From VGBK01 sp964354255 (lineage in GTDB: Bacteria > Actinomycetota > Acidimicrobiia > Spongiisociales > UBA11373), in assembly GCA_964354255.1 (NCBI GenBank), contig CAYGYX010000001.1:1-64000 (forward strand): a stretch of 64,000 bases of DNA. The letters are read 5' to 3'. Shown one piece after another: positions 8,837 to 17,372 of the stretch. The position numbers and the translations under genes were made by a program. The notes under the pieces are model-generated. The model saw only the letters and a list, made by a program, of their open reading frames with translations. It made no database searches and was not told the origin of the DNA. Position 1 is the first letter of the stretch. Every line of letters begins with the position of its first letter.

Positions 8837-10263
8837 GAGCCGTCGTCCCCCTCACCCTGGTGGTGCTACTGGCGAGTGCCTGCACCGCCCGCTCCGACTC
8901 GGCCAGTTCCGAGCCCACCCCCGCGACCACGTCGTCTGCGCCCGTTGTGATCACGACCGCCGTCACCACGGCTACCGACGTCGCCGCCACCTCCACCACT
9001 GAGTCGGCCGCCGCGGATGCCGCCGTGCTGGCCGCCATCGTGCTCTTCCCCGAGGACTTGCCCGAGGTCTACACCTCACTCACCCTCGATCCCGCCGGCA
9101 GTGGGTTCCGGCCCGCCGGGGCCAGCCTCTCCAGCGCCCTGGAGCCCAACGACGAGGCCGACGACATCGTCCGCTTCGGCCTGCTCGGCGACTTCGTCGC
9201 CGCCTACGGCACCACCGCCAGCCTGTGGGTCGCAGTGGAGGCGGTCGCCTTTGCCGACCCGTTGGGCGCCGGCGGCTACCTGGCCGATTGGCAAGAGGAT
9301 CTGGGCCGGGGCGCGGCCGACGCCGGGACGGGCGGCTCCGATCTCAGTTCCTTCACCCCCTCGCCCGACGTGACCGCCGGGGACGAAGCGGTGCGCGCCC
9401 TGTACACAATCACCCGGGACGACCCGGACCTTCCTCAGCGCAACGGCGTCGTCCGGGTGGTCCGCGCCGGGGCGACCCTCGCCTGGGTCTGGGCCGTTGG
9501 GGACGACCCCGGCGCCGTGGTCGATGCGCTGGGCCCCCTGGTCGAAGACCGCCTCCTGGCCGTTCTGAGCGGCGAGATCCGTCCCCGCGATCCGGCCGTG
9601 CTCGACCTGCCCGCGGCCCCTACCGCCCTGCTCGACTCGTTCGCCTTCGAGTACTCCTATGGGATCGACTCCGCCACTTCCCTCGGAGCGTTCAACATCG
9701 AGGTCACGGGGGAGTTCGAAGGCCCCGACCGCACCTCCTGCCGCCTGGCCCACACCGCCGGGGACCAGGAGACGGTCCTCTCCAGCCTGGTGGCCGTCGG
9801 CACCCGAGTGTGGCTGGAAGGTCTCACCGGCTACCAGGAGGTGCCTCTCCGCCATCCGTCCGCCCTCTCCGACCTGCCCCTGTGCCCCGGCCACCCCCTC
9901 TTCTGGGAGGACACGGCCTACCACCGCCTCCCCGAATCGACGGGCACGCTCGAGACCCTCGACGGGGTAGCCGTGCTCCGCTCCGATCTGGCCGCCGACC
10001 CGGCCGCCCTCGAGGCACTGGGCTACCCGCCGCCGCGGGCGGCTCGGATCACCCACTACGAGGTGGCCCGGGCAGTGGATGGGGGATGGGTCATGGAGAT
10101 CGAGGTGGAGGAGCAGACCGACTTGGCCGAGGCGCGGCGCATCTTCGGCCTCTCCGAGCAACTCGGGTGGGCCGACTTCACGGCCACCATCTTCACCCGC
10201 TTCCGCCTCTCCCGGCCCAACGACCCTTCCATCGAGGTCGAGCCGCCGCTGGCGGCGGGGTGA
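8833..10263 (+). CDS. Predicted secreted lipoprotein of unknown function
   Basis: A 476-residue protein with a lipoprotein signal peptide: a basic start, hydrophobic core and lipobox LLASAC with the lipidated Cys at residue 17. A Ser/Thr-rich linker (about 20-65) follows, then a globular region with no motif I recognise, containing repeated Asp/Glu/Gly turns and two further cysteines typical of an exported fold. It overlaps the GNAT gene by 4 bp and is followed by a strong hairpin, so it is the last gene of a two-gene operon. It probably faces the cell exterior, anchored to the membrane. Confidence 0.8.
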   Translation: MRAVVPLTLVVLLASACTARSDSASSEPTPATTSSAPVVITTAVTTATDVAATSTTESAAADAAVLAAIVLFPEDLPEVYTSLTLDPAGSGFRPAGASLSSALEPNDEADDIVRFGLLGDFVAAYGTTASLWVAVEAVAFADPLGAGGYLADWQEDLGRGAADAGTGGSDLSSFTPSPDVTAGDEAVRALYTITRDDPDLPQRNGVVRVVRAGATLAWVWAVGDDPGAVVDALGPLVEDRLLAVLSGEIRPRDPAVLDLPAAPTALLDSFAFEYSYGIDSATSLGAFNIEVTGEFEGPDRTSCRLAHTAGDQETVLSSLVAVGTRVWLEGLTGYQEVPLRHPSALSDLPLCPGHPLFWEDTAYHRLPESTGTLETLDGVAVLRSDLAADPAALEALGYPPPRAARITHYEVARAVDGGWVMEIEVEEQTDLAEARRIFGLSEQLGWADFTATIFTRFRLSRPNDPSIEVEPPLAAG

Positions 10264-10288
10264 GCCTCCGCCGGGGCGCCGGACGAGC

Positions 10289-10315
10289 GGAAGGCCCGGC
10301 GGGGCCGGGCCTTCC
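10289..10315. terminator. Hairpin between convergent genes
   Basis: A perfect 11-bp inverted repeat (GGAAGGCCCGG / CCGGGCCTTCC) with a 5-base loop lies between the stops of the convergent lipoprotein and small protein genes. It could end transcription from both sides. No T-run follows on the plus strand. Confidence 0.6.
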
Positions 10316-10336
10316 GGAAGAGCCGGGGTAGTGGCG

Positions 10337-10735
10337 TCAGGAGGCGGCCCAGTCGATCCAGACCGTCTCGCGCGCCTTGGGATCCACCTTGACGGTCAGC
10401 CGGGAGCCGGTGGCGAGCCGGCCCATCTGGACCAGCGGCACGATCTGCCGTAGGGTCACCGGGTAGGGCGGCTGCCCCTCGAGGAAGACCAGCAGGCTCA
10501 TCTCGATCACCGGCTGCATGTTGATCAGCTGGCCGGTGTCGCGGGCCAGGTTCACCTGGGCCGTGGCCGGGTCCCCGGTCACCGCCAGGGTGGCGGCGAC
10601 GGTCTGCTGCTCCATCATCAGACTGGCGGCCTGCATGGCCTCGTTGGCCTGACGCATCTGCGCGCCCGGATCGAAGGTCTTGTCGAGCTCCTTGGCTTGC
10701 TTTTTCAGCTTGCTGATGTCCTTGAAGAATCCCAT
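10337..10735 (-). CDS. Small conserved-type protein, function unknown
   Basis: A 132-residue protein. The N-terminus (MGFFKDISKLKKQAKEL) is an amphipathic basic helix; residues 25-50 are Met/Gln/Ala-rich and probably helical; the rest looks like a small beta barrel with pattern VTGDPATAQVNLARDTG and GSRLTVKVDPKA. Similar barrels with TG and V-D-P turns occur in actinobacterial proteins linked to SHOCT helices, but I cannot assign a role. An in-frame extension upstream exists, but ATG 10735 is preferred because the N-terminus matches the next protein. It is in tandem with 10749-11141, 13 bp apart. Confidence 0.7.
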   Translation of the reverse strand: MGFFKDISKLKKQAKELDKTFDPGAQMRQANEAMQAASLMMEQQTVAATLAVTGDPATAQVNLARDTGQLINMQPVIEMSLLVFLEGQPPYPVTLRQIVPLVQMGRLATGSRLTVKVDPKARETVWIDWAAS

Positions 10736-10748
10736 GGTGAGCCTTCGG

Positions 10749-11141
10749 TCAGAGGGAGCGGGCCTGCTGGTACAGGTTGCCAAACTGGACGGAGAGCGAC
10801 ATGTTGCCCTTGAACCGGGCGTTCCAACCGTCGTAGGCGGCCTGCCAGTCCTCCGGGGAATGACCCTGCAGCTTGACGAAGCTCTCCACCCCCGCCTGGT
10901 CGAGCTTGCGCTCGCCGATCGAGCGGGCCAGCTGCGCGTACCTCTCCAGCGAGATCCCGGCGATCGGCTCCATCAGCGCCGGGTCGACGGCCCCGGCGGG
11001 GGCGCCCCCCATCTGCGCCGCCTGCATCTGCGCCGCCTGCATCTGCTGCGCCTGCTGCGCCATCTTCTGCGCCTGCTCAACCATGCCCGGCATCTGGGCC
11101 ACCGTGTTCTTCATGTCCTTGATCTGCTTGAAGACACCCAT
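10749..11141 (-). CDS. Small Gln/Met-rich protein, function unknown
   Basis: A 130-residue protein whose first residues (MGVFKQIKDMKNTVAQMP) resemble those of the downstream neighbour, suggesting related membrane- or partner-binding helices. Residues 22-45 form a Gln/Ala/Met heptad-like repeat (QMQAAQMQAAQM), likely coiled coil. The second half contains a helical module (ERYAQLARSIGERKLDQAG and HSPEDWQAAYDGWNARF) resembling a small helical bundle. No catalytic motif is visible. The two genes form a short operon. Confidence 0.7.
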   Translation of the reverse strand: MGVFKQIKDMKNTVAQMPGMVEQAQKMAQQAQQMQAAQMQAAQMGGAPAGAVDPALMEPIAGISLERYAQLARSIGERKLDQAGVESFVKLQGHSPEDWQAAYDGWNARFKGNMSLSVQFGNLYQQARSL

Positions 11142-11243
11142 AGGGCTGCTCCTCTCTCCGAGTCCGTTCCTCGGCCAACCCTAGGCGGGTCGCGAGGCCT
11201 AGTGACGGGCGGGAAGGGGAAAGGGCCGCAAATCGCCCTCGCT

Positions 11244-11291
11244 GCGCCGCGCCTCCGGCGCGGCGCGCCTCTCCCGCCACGCGGGAGAGGC
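11244..11291. repeat. Double-hairpin intergenic repeat (copy 1)
   Basis: Two adjacent perfect hairpins lie here: GCGCCGCGCC with its complement around a TCC loop (11244-11266), and GCCTCTCCCGC with its complement around a CAC loop (11267-11291). The same pair in reverse order occurs at 34587-34635. It sits between the start of the Gln-rich gene and the stop of hypC and might also terminate hydrogenase transcription. Confidence 0.6.
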
Positions 11292-11300
11292 AGATCATGA

Positions 11301-11531
11301 CTAGATGAACTTCTCGACCTCGCCGATCAGTTCGAGCAGGCGGTCCACCTCGTCGTCGGGCAGCACCTGCAGGGCGTAGCCCGTCTGGAAGAGCACCCAC
11401 TGGCCCACCTCGGCCTCGGGCAGCAGCGCCAGGCTCACCCGCCGGGTTTGCTCACCCACCTCGACCACGGCGGACCGCTCCAGGCCCTCACCCTCGATGG
11501 ACATCACCTTCCCCGGCAGGGCCAGGCACAC
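11301..11531 (-). CDS. hypC: [NiFe]-hydrogenase maturation chaperone HypC
   Basis: A 76-residue HypC/HupF chaperone. The protein starts MCLALPGKV, with the essential Cys2 that binds the Fe(CN)2CO unit and delivers it to the hydrogenase large subunit precursor together with HypD. The OB-like body (VSLALLPEAEVGQWVLFQTGY) is typical. GTG start. It is the last gene of the hydrogenase operon, 2 bp after hypA. HypB, HypD, HypE and HypF are not in this window and must be elsewhere. Confidence 0.95.
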   Translation of the reverse strand: MCLALPGKVMSIEGEGLERSAVVEVGEQTRRVSLALLPEAEVGQWVLFQTGYALQVLPDDEVDRLLELIGEVEKFI

Positions 11532-11533
11532 GG

Positions 11534-11815
11534 TCAGCCCCCTTCCTCGACCTCGATGCCCACAAGGAGCAGGTCCATGCTGTGCGGGTCGGCCAGGGCC
11601 TGTTCGCCGCCGGGACCTTCCACTACCTCCACCACCGCTCCCTCCGCCATGGTGCCCCTGGCCTCCGCGGCGAAATGCTCCCGCAGGTGATCCCCCGTCA
11701 CACTGGCCAGGGCGCCGATGCGCACCGTGACCGCGGTCACCCGGCGGGCGCCCTCGGCGACCGCCAGATCCTCCGCCTTGCGGATGAGGTCCCTGGCCAG
11801 GCCGGCCTCATGCAC
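11534..11815 (-). CDS. hypA: HypA-like nickel-insertion protein lacking the zinc site
   Basis: A 93-residue HypA homologue. The initiator GTG is followed by His2-Glu3, the nickel-binding MHE start of HypA, and the N-terminal domain fits (AGLARDLIRKAEDLA, VRIGALASVTGDHL). HypA normally has about 113 residues with two CxxC pairs binding structural zinc. Here the sequence runs from EVVEGPGGEQAL directly to DLLLVGIEVEEGG, with no cysteine anywhere. Thus the zinc-finger lobe is reduced to a short loop. The gene overlaps the protease gene by 8 bp, so it is embedded in the operon and likely expressed. Whether it still docks HypB or SlyD is unknown. Confidence 0.85.
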   Translation of the reverse strand: MHEAGLARDLIRKAEDLAVAEGARRVTAVTVRIGALASVTGDHLREHFAAEARGTMAEGAVVEVVEGPGGEQALADPHSMDLLLVGIEVEEGG

Positions 11816-12266
11816 CACCCACCTCCTCGAGGATCCTTTCCGTGGCCGCCGGCAAGGCAGCCGACACCGCGGGGCCCAGGCCCGCCCCCACTTTGAAGCT
11901 CTCCCCTTCCACCCCGTACACGACGAGCCGGTCGGGCAGCCTCCCCAGGGCACGGGCCATCTCGACCGCCGTCTCCGCCCCCAGGACGTGGGTGGAGGCC
12001 AGGCGCACCCCGGCCGGCAGCGGCCCGGCAGTCGCGTCAAAGCGGGTGACCGTGCCCGGGATGGCGCCGGACACCATGGCATCCACCAGGATGACGCGCC
12101 CCGAGCCGGACCAGGCCTCCATGATCCCCGCCGGGTCGGCGCCCGCCAGGCGCACCAGGCGCACCCCGTCGGGCACGCGCCCGGCCAGCCGGGCCAGTAC
12201 CTCCGGTCCCACCCCGTCGTCCCCTCGATCTGGATTGCCGACGCCGATGACGACGGCCTCACCCAC
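11808..12266 (-). CDS. [NiFe]-hydrogenase maturation endopeptidase (HyaD/HycI family)
   Basis: A 152-residue protease that would remove the C-terminal extension of the large subunit after nickel insertion. The nickel-sensing residues of the family are visible: Asp in GNPDRGDDGVG, Asp in ILVDAM and His in STHVLG. The GTG start overlaps the large-subunit stop by 8 bp. Its substrate is presumably the adjacent large subunit, which does carry a cleavable tail. Confidence 0.93.
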   Translation of the reverse strand: MGEAVVIGVGNPDRGDDGVGPEVLARLAGRVPDGVRLVRLAGADPAGIMEAWSGSGRVILVDAMVSGAIPGTVTRFDATAGPLPAGVRLASTHVLGAETAVEMARALGRLPDRLVVYGVEGESFKVGAGLGPAVSAALPAATERILEEVGGA

Positions 12267-13566
12267 GATCTATCTCCACCTTCAGGAAGTGGGTGGCGCA
12301 GGAGATGCAGGGGTCGTAGTTGCGCACCGTCTGCTCCAGCTTCCACTGGAGCTCGTCGTCGGGCAGGTCGATGTAGGCCTCGAGCACCCGGCGCAGGTCG
12401 TCCTCGATGCTCATCTGGCTCTGCGCCGTCGGGGGGGCAATCTGGGCATCGAGGATGTAACCCTGGTCGTCAATTCGATACCGGTGGTAGAGCATCCCCC
12501 TCGGAGCCTCGGTCGCCCCGTGGCCCTCGCCGGCCTCGACCACGAAGGGCACGTCGGGGCGAGATGGCTCCCGGTAGGCGTCGATGATGCGCAATGCCTC
12601 CTCCACCGAATGCAGGACCTCCAGGCAGCGCACCACGATGCTCTGGAAGGGGTTGAAGCAGGTTGCGCGGAGCCCGGCGGCGAAGGCGGCCCGCTGCACC
12701 CTCTCGCTGAGCCGATCGAAGTTGAGGCTGTAGCGAGCGAGGGGCCCCGTGTGGTAGGAGCCCCGCTCCCGCACCTTCGACTGCAGGGCGTTGGAGCGGG
12801 CCACGTGGACCTCCTCGAACACCCGGTTGAACTCCGCCGGCGGGACGTCGATACCCTTGTTGGAGACGATATTCCCCTCGCTGAAGGGGTACTCGTCCGG
12901 GTGGCTCACCGACACGTACTCGTAGTCCTGCTCGATCGCGGGGAAGGGCAGCCCGCCGGTGAACTCCACCGCCCAGGTGGCGGCCTCAAGCGCCCATTCC
13001 AGGTCGGGAACGAGGGCCTCGAGTTGTCTTTTGGTCGGCACCTTGTAGAAGCCGCCCACCTTGACGTTGATGGGGTGGATCTCCCTCCCGCCCAGGAGGG
13101 TGACGAGGTCGTTGCCGACCTTCTTCAGGCGCAGTGCCTTCTCGACCGCGGGGCGGTGGTCGGCGGCCATGTGGATGGCGCTCTGGTAACCAAGGAAGTC
13201 AGGCAGGTGGAGCAGAAAAGCGTGCAGCACGTGGCTCTCGATCCACTCCCCGCAATAGATCAAGCGGCGCAGCTCCCGCAGCGCCCCCTCCATCTTCACC
13301 CCGAAGATGGACTCCATGGCGTGAGACGAGCTCATCTGGTAGCCGATCGGGCAGATGCCGCAGATGCGGGCGGTGATGTCGGGGGCGTCGCTGAAGAGCC
13401 GGCCTCGCAGGAAGGCCTCGTAGAAACGGGGAGGCTCGAAGATGCCGAACTCGACGATCTCGATCTGCCCATCCCGAACCCGGACCTTCAGGTTCCCCTC
13501 GCCCTCCACCCGGGCGAGGTAATCGACGCTGATGGCCCGCGTCTCAGGCTGACTGGGCGTAGACAT
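12259..13566 (-). CDS. [NiFe]-hydrogenase large (alpha) subunit, group 3b-like
   Basis: A 435-residue catalytic subunit holding the Ni-Fe(CN)2CO site. The L1 motif is RICGICP (C69, C72) and the C-terminal L2 motif is DPCISCATH (C420, C423, H426). Residues 427-435 after the His form the extension expected to be cut by the neighbouring protease. ATG 13566 is chosen because GGGAGG lies 8 bases upstream; the start falls within the small-subunit gene (23-bp overlap). Classification as group 3b (NADP-linked, sulfhydrogenase type) rests mainly on the beta-gamma-small-large gene set. Likely reactions are H2 oxidation or evolution coupled to NAD(P)(H), in the cytoplasm. Confidence 0.95.
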   Translation of the reverse strand: MSTPSQPETRAISVDYLARVEGEGNLKVRVRDGQIEIVEFGIFEPPRFYEAFLRGRLFSDAPDITARICGICPIGYQMSSSHAMESIFGVKMEGALRELRRLIYCGEWIESHVLHAFLLHLPDFLGYQSAIHMAADHRPAVEKALRLKKVGNDLVTLLGGREIHPINVKVGGFYKVPTKRQLEALVPDLEWALEAATWAVEFTGGLPFPAIEQDYEYVSVSHPDEYPFSEGNIVSNKGIDVPPAEFNRVFEEVHVARSNALQSKVRERGSYHTGPLARYSLNFDRLSERVQRAAFAAGLRATCFNPFQSIVVRCLEVLHSVEEALRIIDAYREPSRPDVPFVVEAGEGHGATEAPRGMLYHRYRIDDQGYILDAQIAPPTAQSQMSIEDDLRRVLEAYIDLPDDELQWKLEQTVRNYDPCISCATHFLKVEIDRG

Positions 13567-14320
13567 CACTGGCCTCCCGGAAGGGCTGGGCGTACGCATT
13601 GAAGCCGCGCAGGGCATTCACCAGGGTGCGATCGTCGACCCCCATCGACCGCCACCAATCGCCGAGCGCCATCACGTTGGGGGATTCCATGGGCCCGAAG
13701 CACCCGTAGCAGCCCCGGTTGTAGGCCGGGCACAGGGCCCCGCACCCGGCCTGGGTCACCGGTCCCAGGCAGGGGATGCCTTGCGCCACCATGACGCAGG
13801 TGGTGCCCCGGCGCTTGCACTCCACACACACGCTGTAGGTGGGGATATTCGGTCTGCGGCCATGGAGGAAGGCGTTCACCACCTCAATGAGCTGCCACTT
13901 GTTGATAGGGCAGCCCCGGAGCTCGAAATCCACCGGCACGTGGTCGGCCACCGGGGTGGAGGTGTCCAGCGTGGAAATGTACTCCGGATGGGCGTAGACG
14001 TACCGGGTGAACTCGGTCACATCCTTCCAGTTGCGCAGCGCCTGGATGCCGCCGGCGGTGGCGCAGGCGCCGATGGTCACCAGGAACTTCGACTGCGCGC
14101 GGATCTCCTTGATCGCCACCAGGTCATGGGGGGTGGTGATGGACCCCTCGACCAGAGTCAGGTCGTAGGGCCCCTCCACGTACTCGCGTGATGCCTCGGG
14201 GAAGAAGGCGATCTGCACGGCGCCGGCCACGGTGAGGAGCTCGTCCTCGCAGTCGAGCAGGCTCAACTGACAACCGTCGCACGAGGCGAACTTGAACACG
14301 CCGAGCTTGGGCTTGGCCAT
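13544..14320 (-). CDS. [NiFe]-hydrogenase small (delta) subunit, group 3b-like
   Basis: A 258-residue electron-transfer subunit without a Tat signal, so cytoplasmic. The proximal cluster ligands are seen in ASCDGCQ, GACATAGG and ELRGCPIN; a Cys-rich C-terminal part (CVECKRRGTTC, GIPCLGPV, AGCGALCPAYNRGCYGC) supplies the further clusters. ATG 14320 has GGGAGGT just upstream and shares one base with the stop of the gamma gene (TGATG). It passes electrons from the Ni-Fe site to the gamma/beta module. Confidence 0.95.
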   Translation of the reverse strand: MAKPKLGVFKFASCDGCQLSLLDCEDELLTVAGAVQIAFFPEASREYVEGPYDLTLVEGSITTPHDLVAIKEIRAQSKFLVTIGACATAGGIQALRNWKDVTEFTRYVYAHPEYISTLDTSTPVADHVPVDFELRGCPINKWQLIEVVNAFLHGRRPNIPTYSVCVECKRRGTTCVMVAQGIPCLGPVTQAGCGALCPAYNRGCYGCFGPMESPNVMALGDWWRSMGVDDRTLVNALRGFNAYAQPFREASDVYAQSA

Positions 14321-15576
14321 CACACCTCCCGGACGGAGAACAACGCCTCCGCCTCGTCGTAACCGAACACGGCGCCGTCCCGGCAGACGAACTTCGCCCC
14401 GACCTGGCAGTGGCCGCAGAGGCCGATGCCGCACTTCATGTTCCGCTCGAGAGAGAGGAACACCCGGCTGGGCGACATGCCCCGGTTCACCAGTTCGGCG
14501 GCCGCAAAACGCATCATGATCTCGGGGCCCACCACCATGGCCACCCCCCGTTCGGCATCGAACTCGGCCCGGGGGATCAGGGTGGTGACCACTCCCACCC
14601 GGCCTCGCCAGCCCCCGGCGGCCGAGTCCAGGGTCACCTGGCAGTCGACGTCGAAGCGCCCGCGCCACTCCTGGACCTGATCGGGGTAAAGCAGGTCCGC
14701 CGAAGTCCGGGCACCGAGGAGGATGAGCACCCGGCCGTAGCGCTCGCGATTCTCCAGCAGCTCGTGGATGGCCGGTCGCAGCGGGGCCAGGCCGATGCCT
14801 CCGGCCACCACCACCACATCCCGACCAGCCGAGTAGCCCAAGGGCCACGGAGTCCCGTAAGGGCCGCGTATTCCGACGACATCCCCCCGCTGCAAGCCCG
14901 CCAGCGCCTCGGTCACCTTGCCCACCCGGCGCACCGTGTGCAGGAGCCGACCCGAGTCGGCGGGATCGCCGCTGATCGAGATCGCCGACTCGCCCACCCC
15001 GAAGGCATAGAGCATGTTGAACTGGCCGGGCCGGAAGCCCTTCCACCCCGCCGGTGGGTCGAGTGCCAGGGTGACGGTGTCGTGGGTCTCCTCCCACTGA
15101 CCGAGCACGCGGCACGGCACCGGCGCGATCGGCCCGGCACCAGCCCCAGGGAGCGGCCCGGCCGCCTCGCTGGCCGCCCTCTCCCGGACCTGCTCGAGCA
15201 CCTCCGCCCGGCGCTCCAGGCCCCGGCGCGTCATCTGCCGAAACTCGTCCGGGGTGAACGGCTTGGGGAGGAAGTCGAAAGCCCCGCGCCTCATGGCCTC
15301 GACGGCCAGGCTGACCGTGGCATAGCCGGTGATGACGATGGCGACGATCGCAGGATCGCTGTTTCTGAGCCGCTCCAGCACCTCCAGCCCGGGGAGGCCC
15401 GGCATCTTCACATCCACGAACACGAGATCGGGAGAGATCTCCGCCGCCAGGCGCAGGCCTTCCTCACCGCTCGTGGCAGTAGTGGTCTCGTAGTCACCAC
15501 CGGCCAGGATGGCGAGGCAGGAGTCGAGCACCACCTCTTCGTCGTCGATGACCAGGATCTTCTGCCTGGGCTGCAC
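14320..15576 (-). CDS. Receiver domain fused to hydrogenase gamma (FAD/NAD(P)H diaphorase) subunit
   Basis: A 418-residue fusion. Residues 5-125 form a complete response regulator receiver: DD at 11-12, phospho-acceptor D55, T83 and K105 in PKPFTP. A short Ala/Gly/Pro linker (135-152) leads to a ferredoxin-reductase fold: FAD motif RPGQFNMLY with GESAISISG, NAD(P) motif VAGGIGLAPLRPAI, and a C-terminal [2Fe-2S] site KCGIGLCGHCQVG...FVC. The latter part is the usual gamma subunit of sulfhydrogenases and DHODB-type reductases; the receiver is extra. GTG 15576 is favoured (GGAAGGA 12 nt upstream); an in-frame ATG at 15648, overlapping the previous gene, would add 24 residues. The reading frame is continuous through both parts. 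Confidence 0.93.
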   Translation of the reverse strand: MQPRQKILVIDDEEVVLDSCLAILAGGDYETTTATSGEEGLRLAAEISPDLVFVDVKMPGLPGLEVLERLRNSDPAIVAIVITGYATVSLAVEAMRRGAFDFLPKPFTPDEFRQMTRRGLERRAEVLEQVRERAASEAAGPLPGAGAGPIAPVPCRVLGQWEETHDTVTLALDPPAGWKGFRPGQFNMLYAFGVGESAISISGDPADSGRLLHTVRRVGKVTEALAGLQRGDVVGIRGPYGTPWPLGYSAGRDVVVVAGGIGLAPLRPAIHELLENRERYGRVLILLGARTSADLLYPDQVQEWRGRFDVDCQVTLDSAAGGWRGRVGVVTTLIPRAEFDAERGVAMVVGPEIMMRFAAAELVNRGMSPSRVFLSLERNMKCGIGLCGHCQVGAKFVCRDGAVFGYDEAEALFSVREV

Positions 15577-15631
15577 CTCTACCCCGTTTCCTTCCACGGC
15601 TTCGTTTGAGCCCGGCGACCGACCCGCCGGT

Positions 15632-16116
15632 TCAAGACCGCTCTCCATACACATCGAGCAACTGGAGCCGGGTCGCCTGGAGGCGGTCGGCCATCTCCCG
15701 CGCCACCCGCCACACCACCTGATACCCCAGCTCGTGGTCCGCCTCGGCGCACTGCCGCAACTTCTCCCCGTCGACCACGATCGCTTCGGTCGGCGCCAGC
15801 GCCCGGGCGTCGAAGGCCCAGCGGTATGGAGGGAACATCCACGACCAACCGAGGGCGTCGCCGCCGTGGAGAGTGGCCACGATGCGGGTGCCCGCGCCGG
15901 GGGCGACCACCTCGAGAGCAACGTCCCCGCGGCGCAGCAGGTAGAGCACCCGGGAAACCCCCCCGGCGTGGAAGATCACCTGGTCGGCCGCGAACTGCAC
16001 CACTTTGACGACACACCCCGCGATGCAGCGCAACTGCGACTCCTCCATGCCCACCACGAATGGGTGGGCGGCCAACAGCTCTTCGGGGATCGGCCCCGGC
16101 TGATCGGACCCTGCCA

Positions 16117-16117
<1 letters not shown>
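15632..16117 (-). CDS. Cyclic nucleotide-binding domain protein without DNA-binding domain
   Basis: A 161-residue protein with one Crp-type cupin fold (FHAGGVSRVLYLLRRGDVALEVV, then GDALGWSWMF). The C-terminal helix is present but no helix-turn-helix follows, so it is not a classical transcription factor. The usual phosphate-binding Arg-Ala pair is not obvious, so binding of cAMP is doubtful. ATG 16117 is preferred, with GAGGAGGT upstream and one base shared with the beta subunit stop (TGATG). It lies between the beta and gamma genes and is probably a small accessory or ligand-sensing partner of the hydrogenase complex. Confidence 0.85.
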
Positions 16118-17232
<1,115 letters not shown>

Positions 17233-17327
17233 CAATTCCTCCAGATGCCATCCTCCGGCCCCGACCCACTCCCGGCAATAGGGACAATGGCAGCGGCCGC
17301 CGGGACGAATGGCCCCGCCCGTCGACC

Positions 17328-17333
17328 TACTCT
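17328..17333 (+). promoter_or_regulatory. Putative -10 box (TACTCT) for the DMT transporter operon
   Basis: TACTCT lies about 40 bases upstream of the EamA transporter start in the 140-bp region shared with the divergent hydrogenase operon. For the hydrogenase side no equally good box was found; an alternative sigma factor or activator may be used there. Confidence 0.35.
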
Positions 17334-17372
17334 ACGGGCCACACTGATGGGGCGACAAACAGCGAGGTGGTG

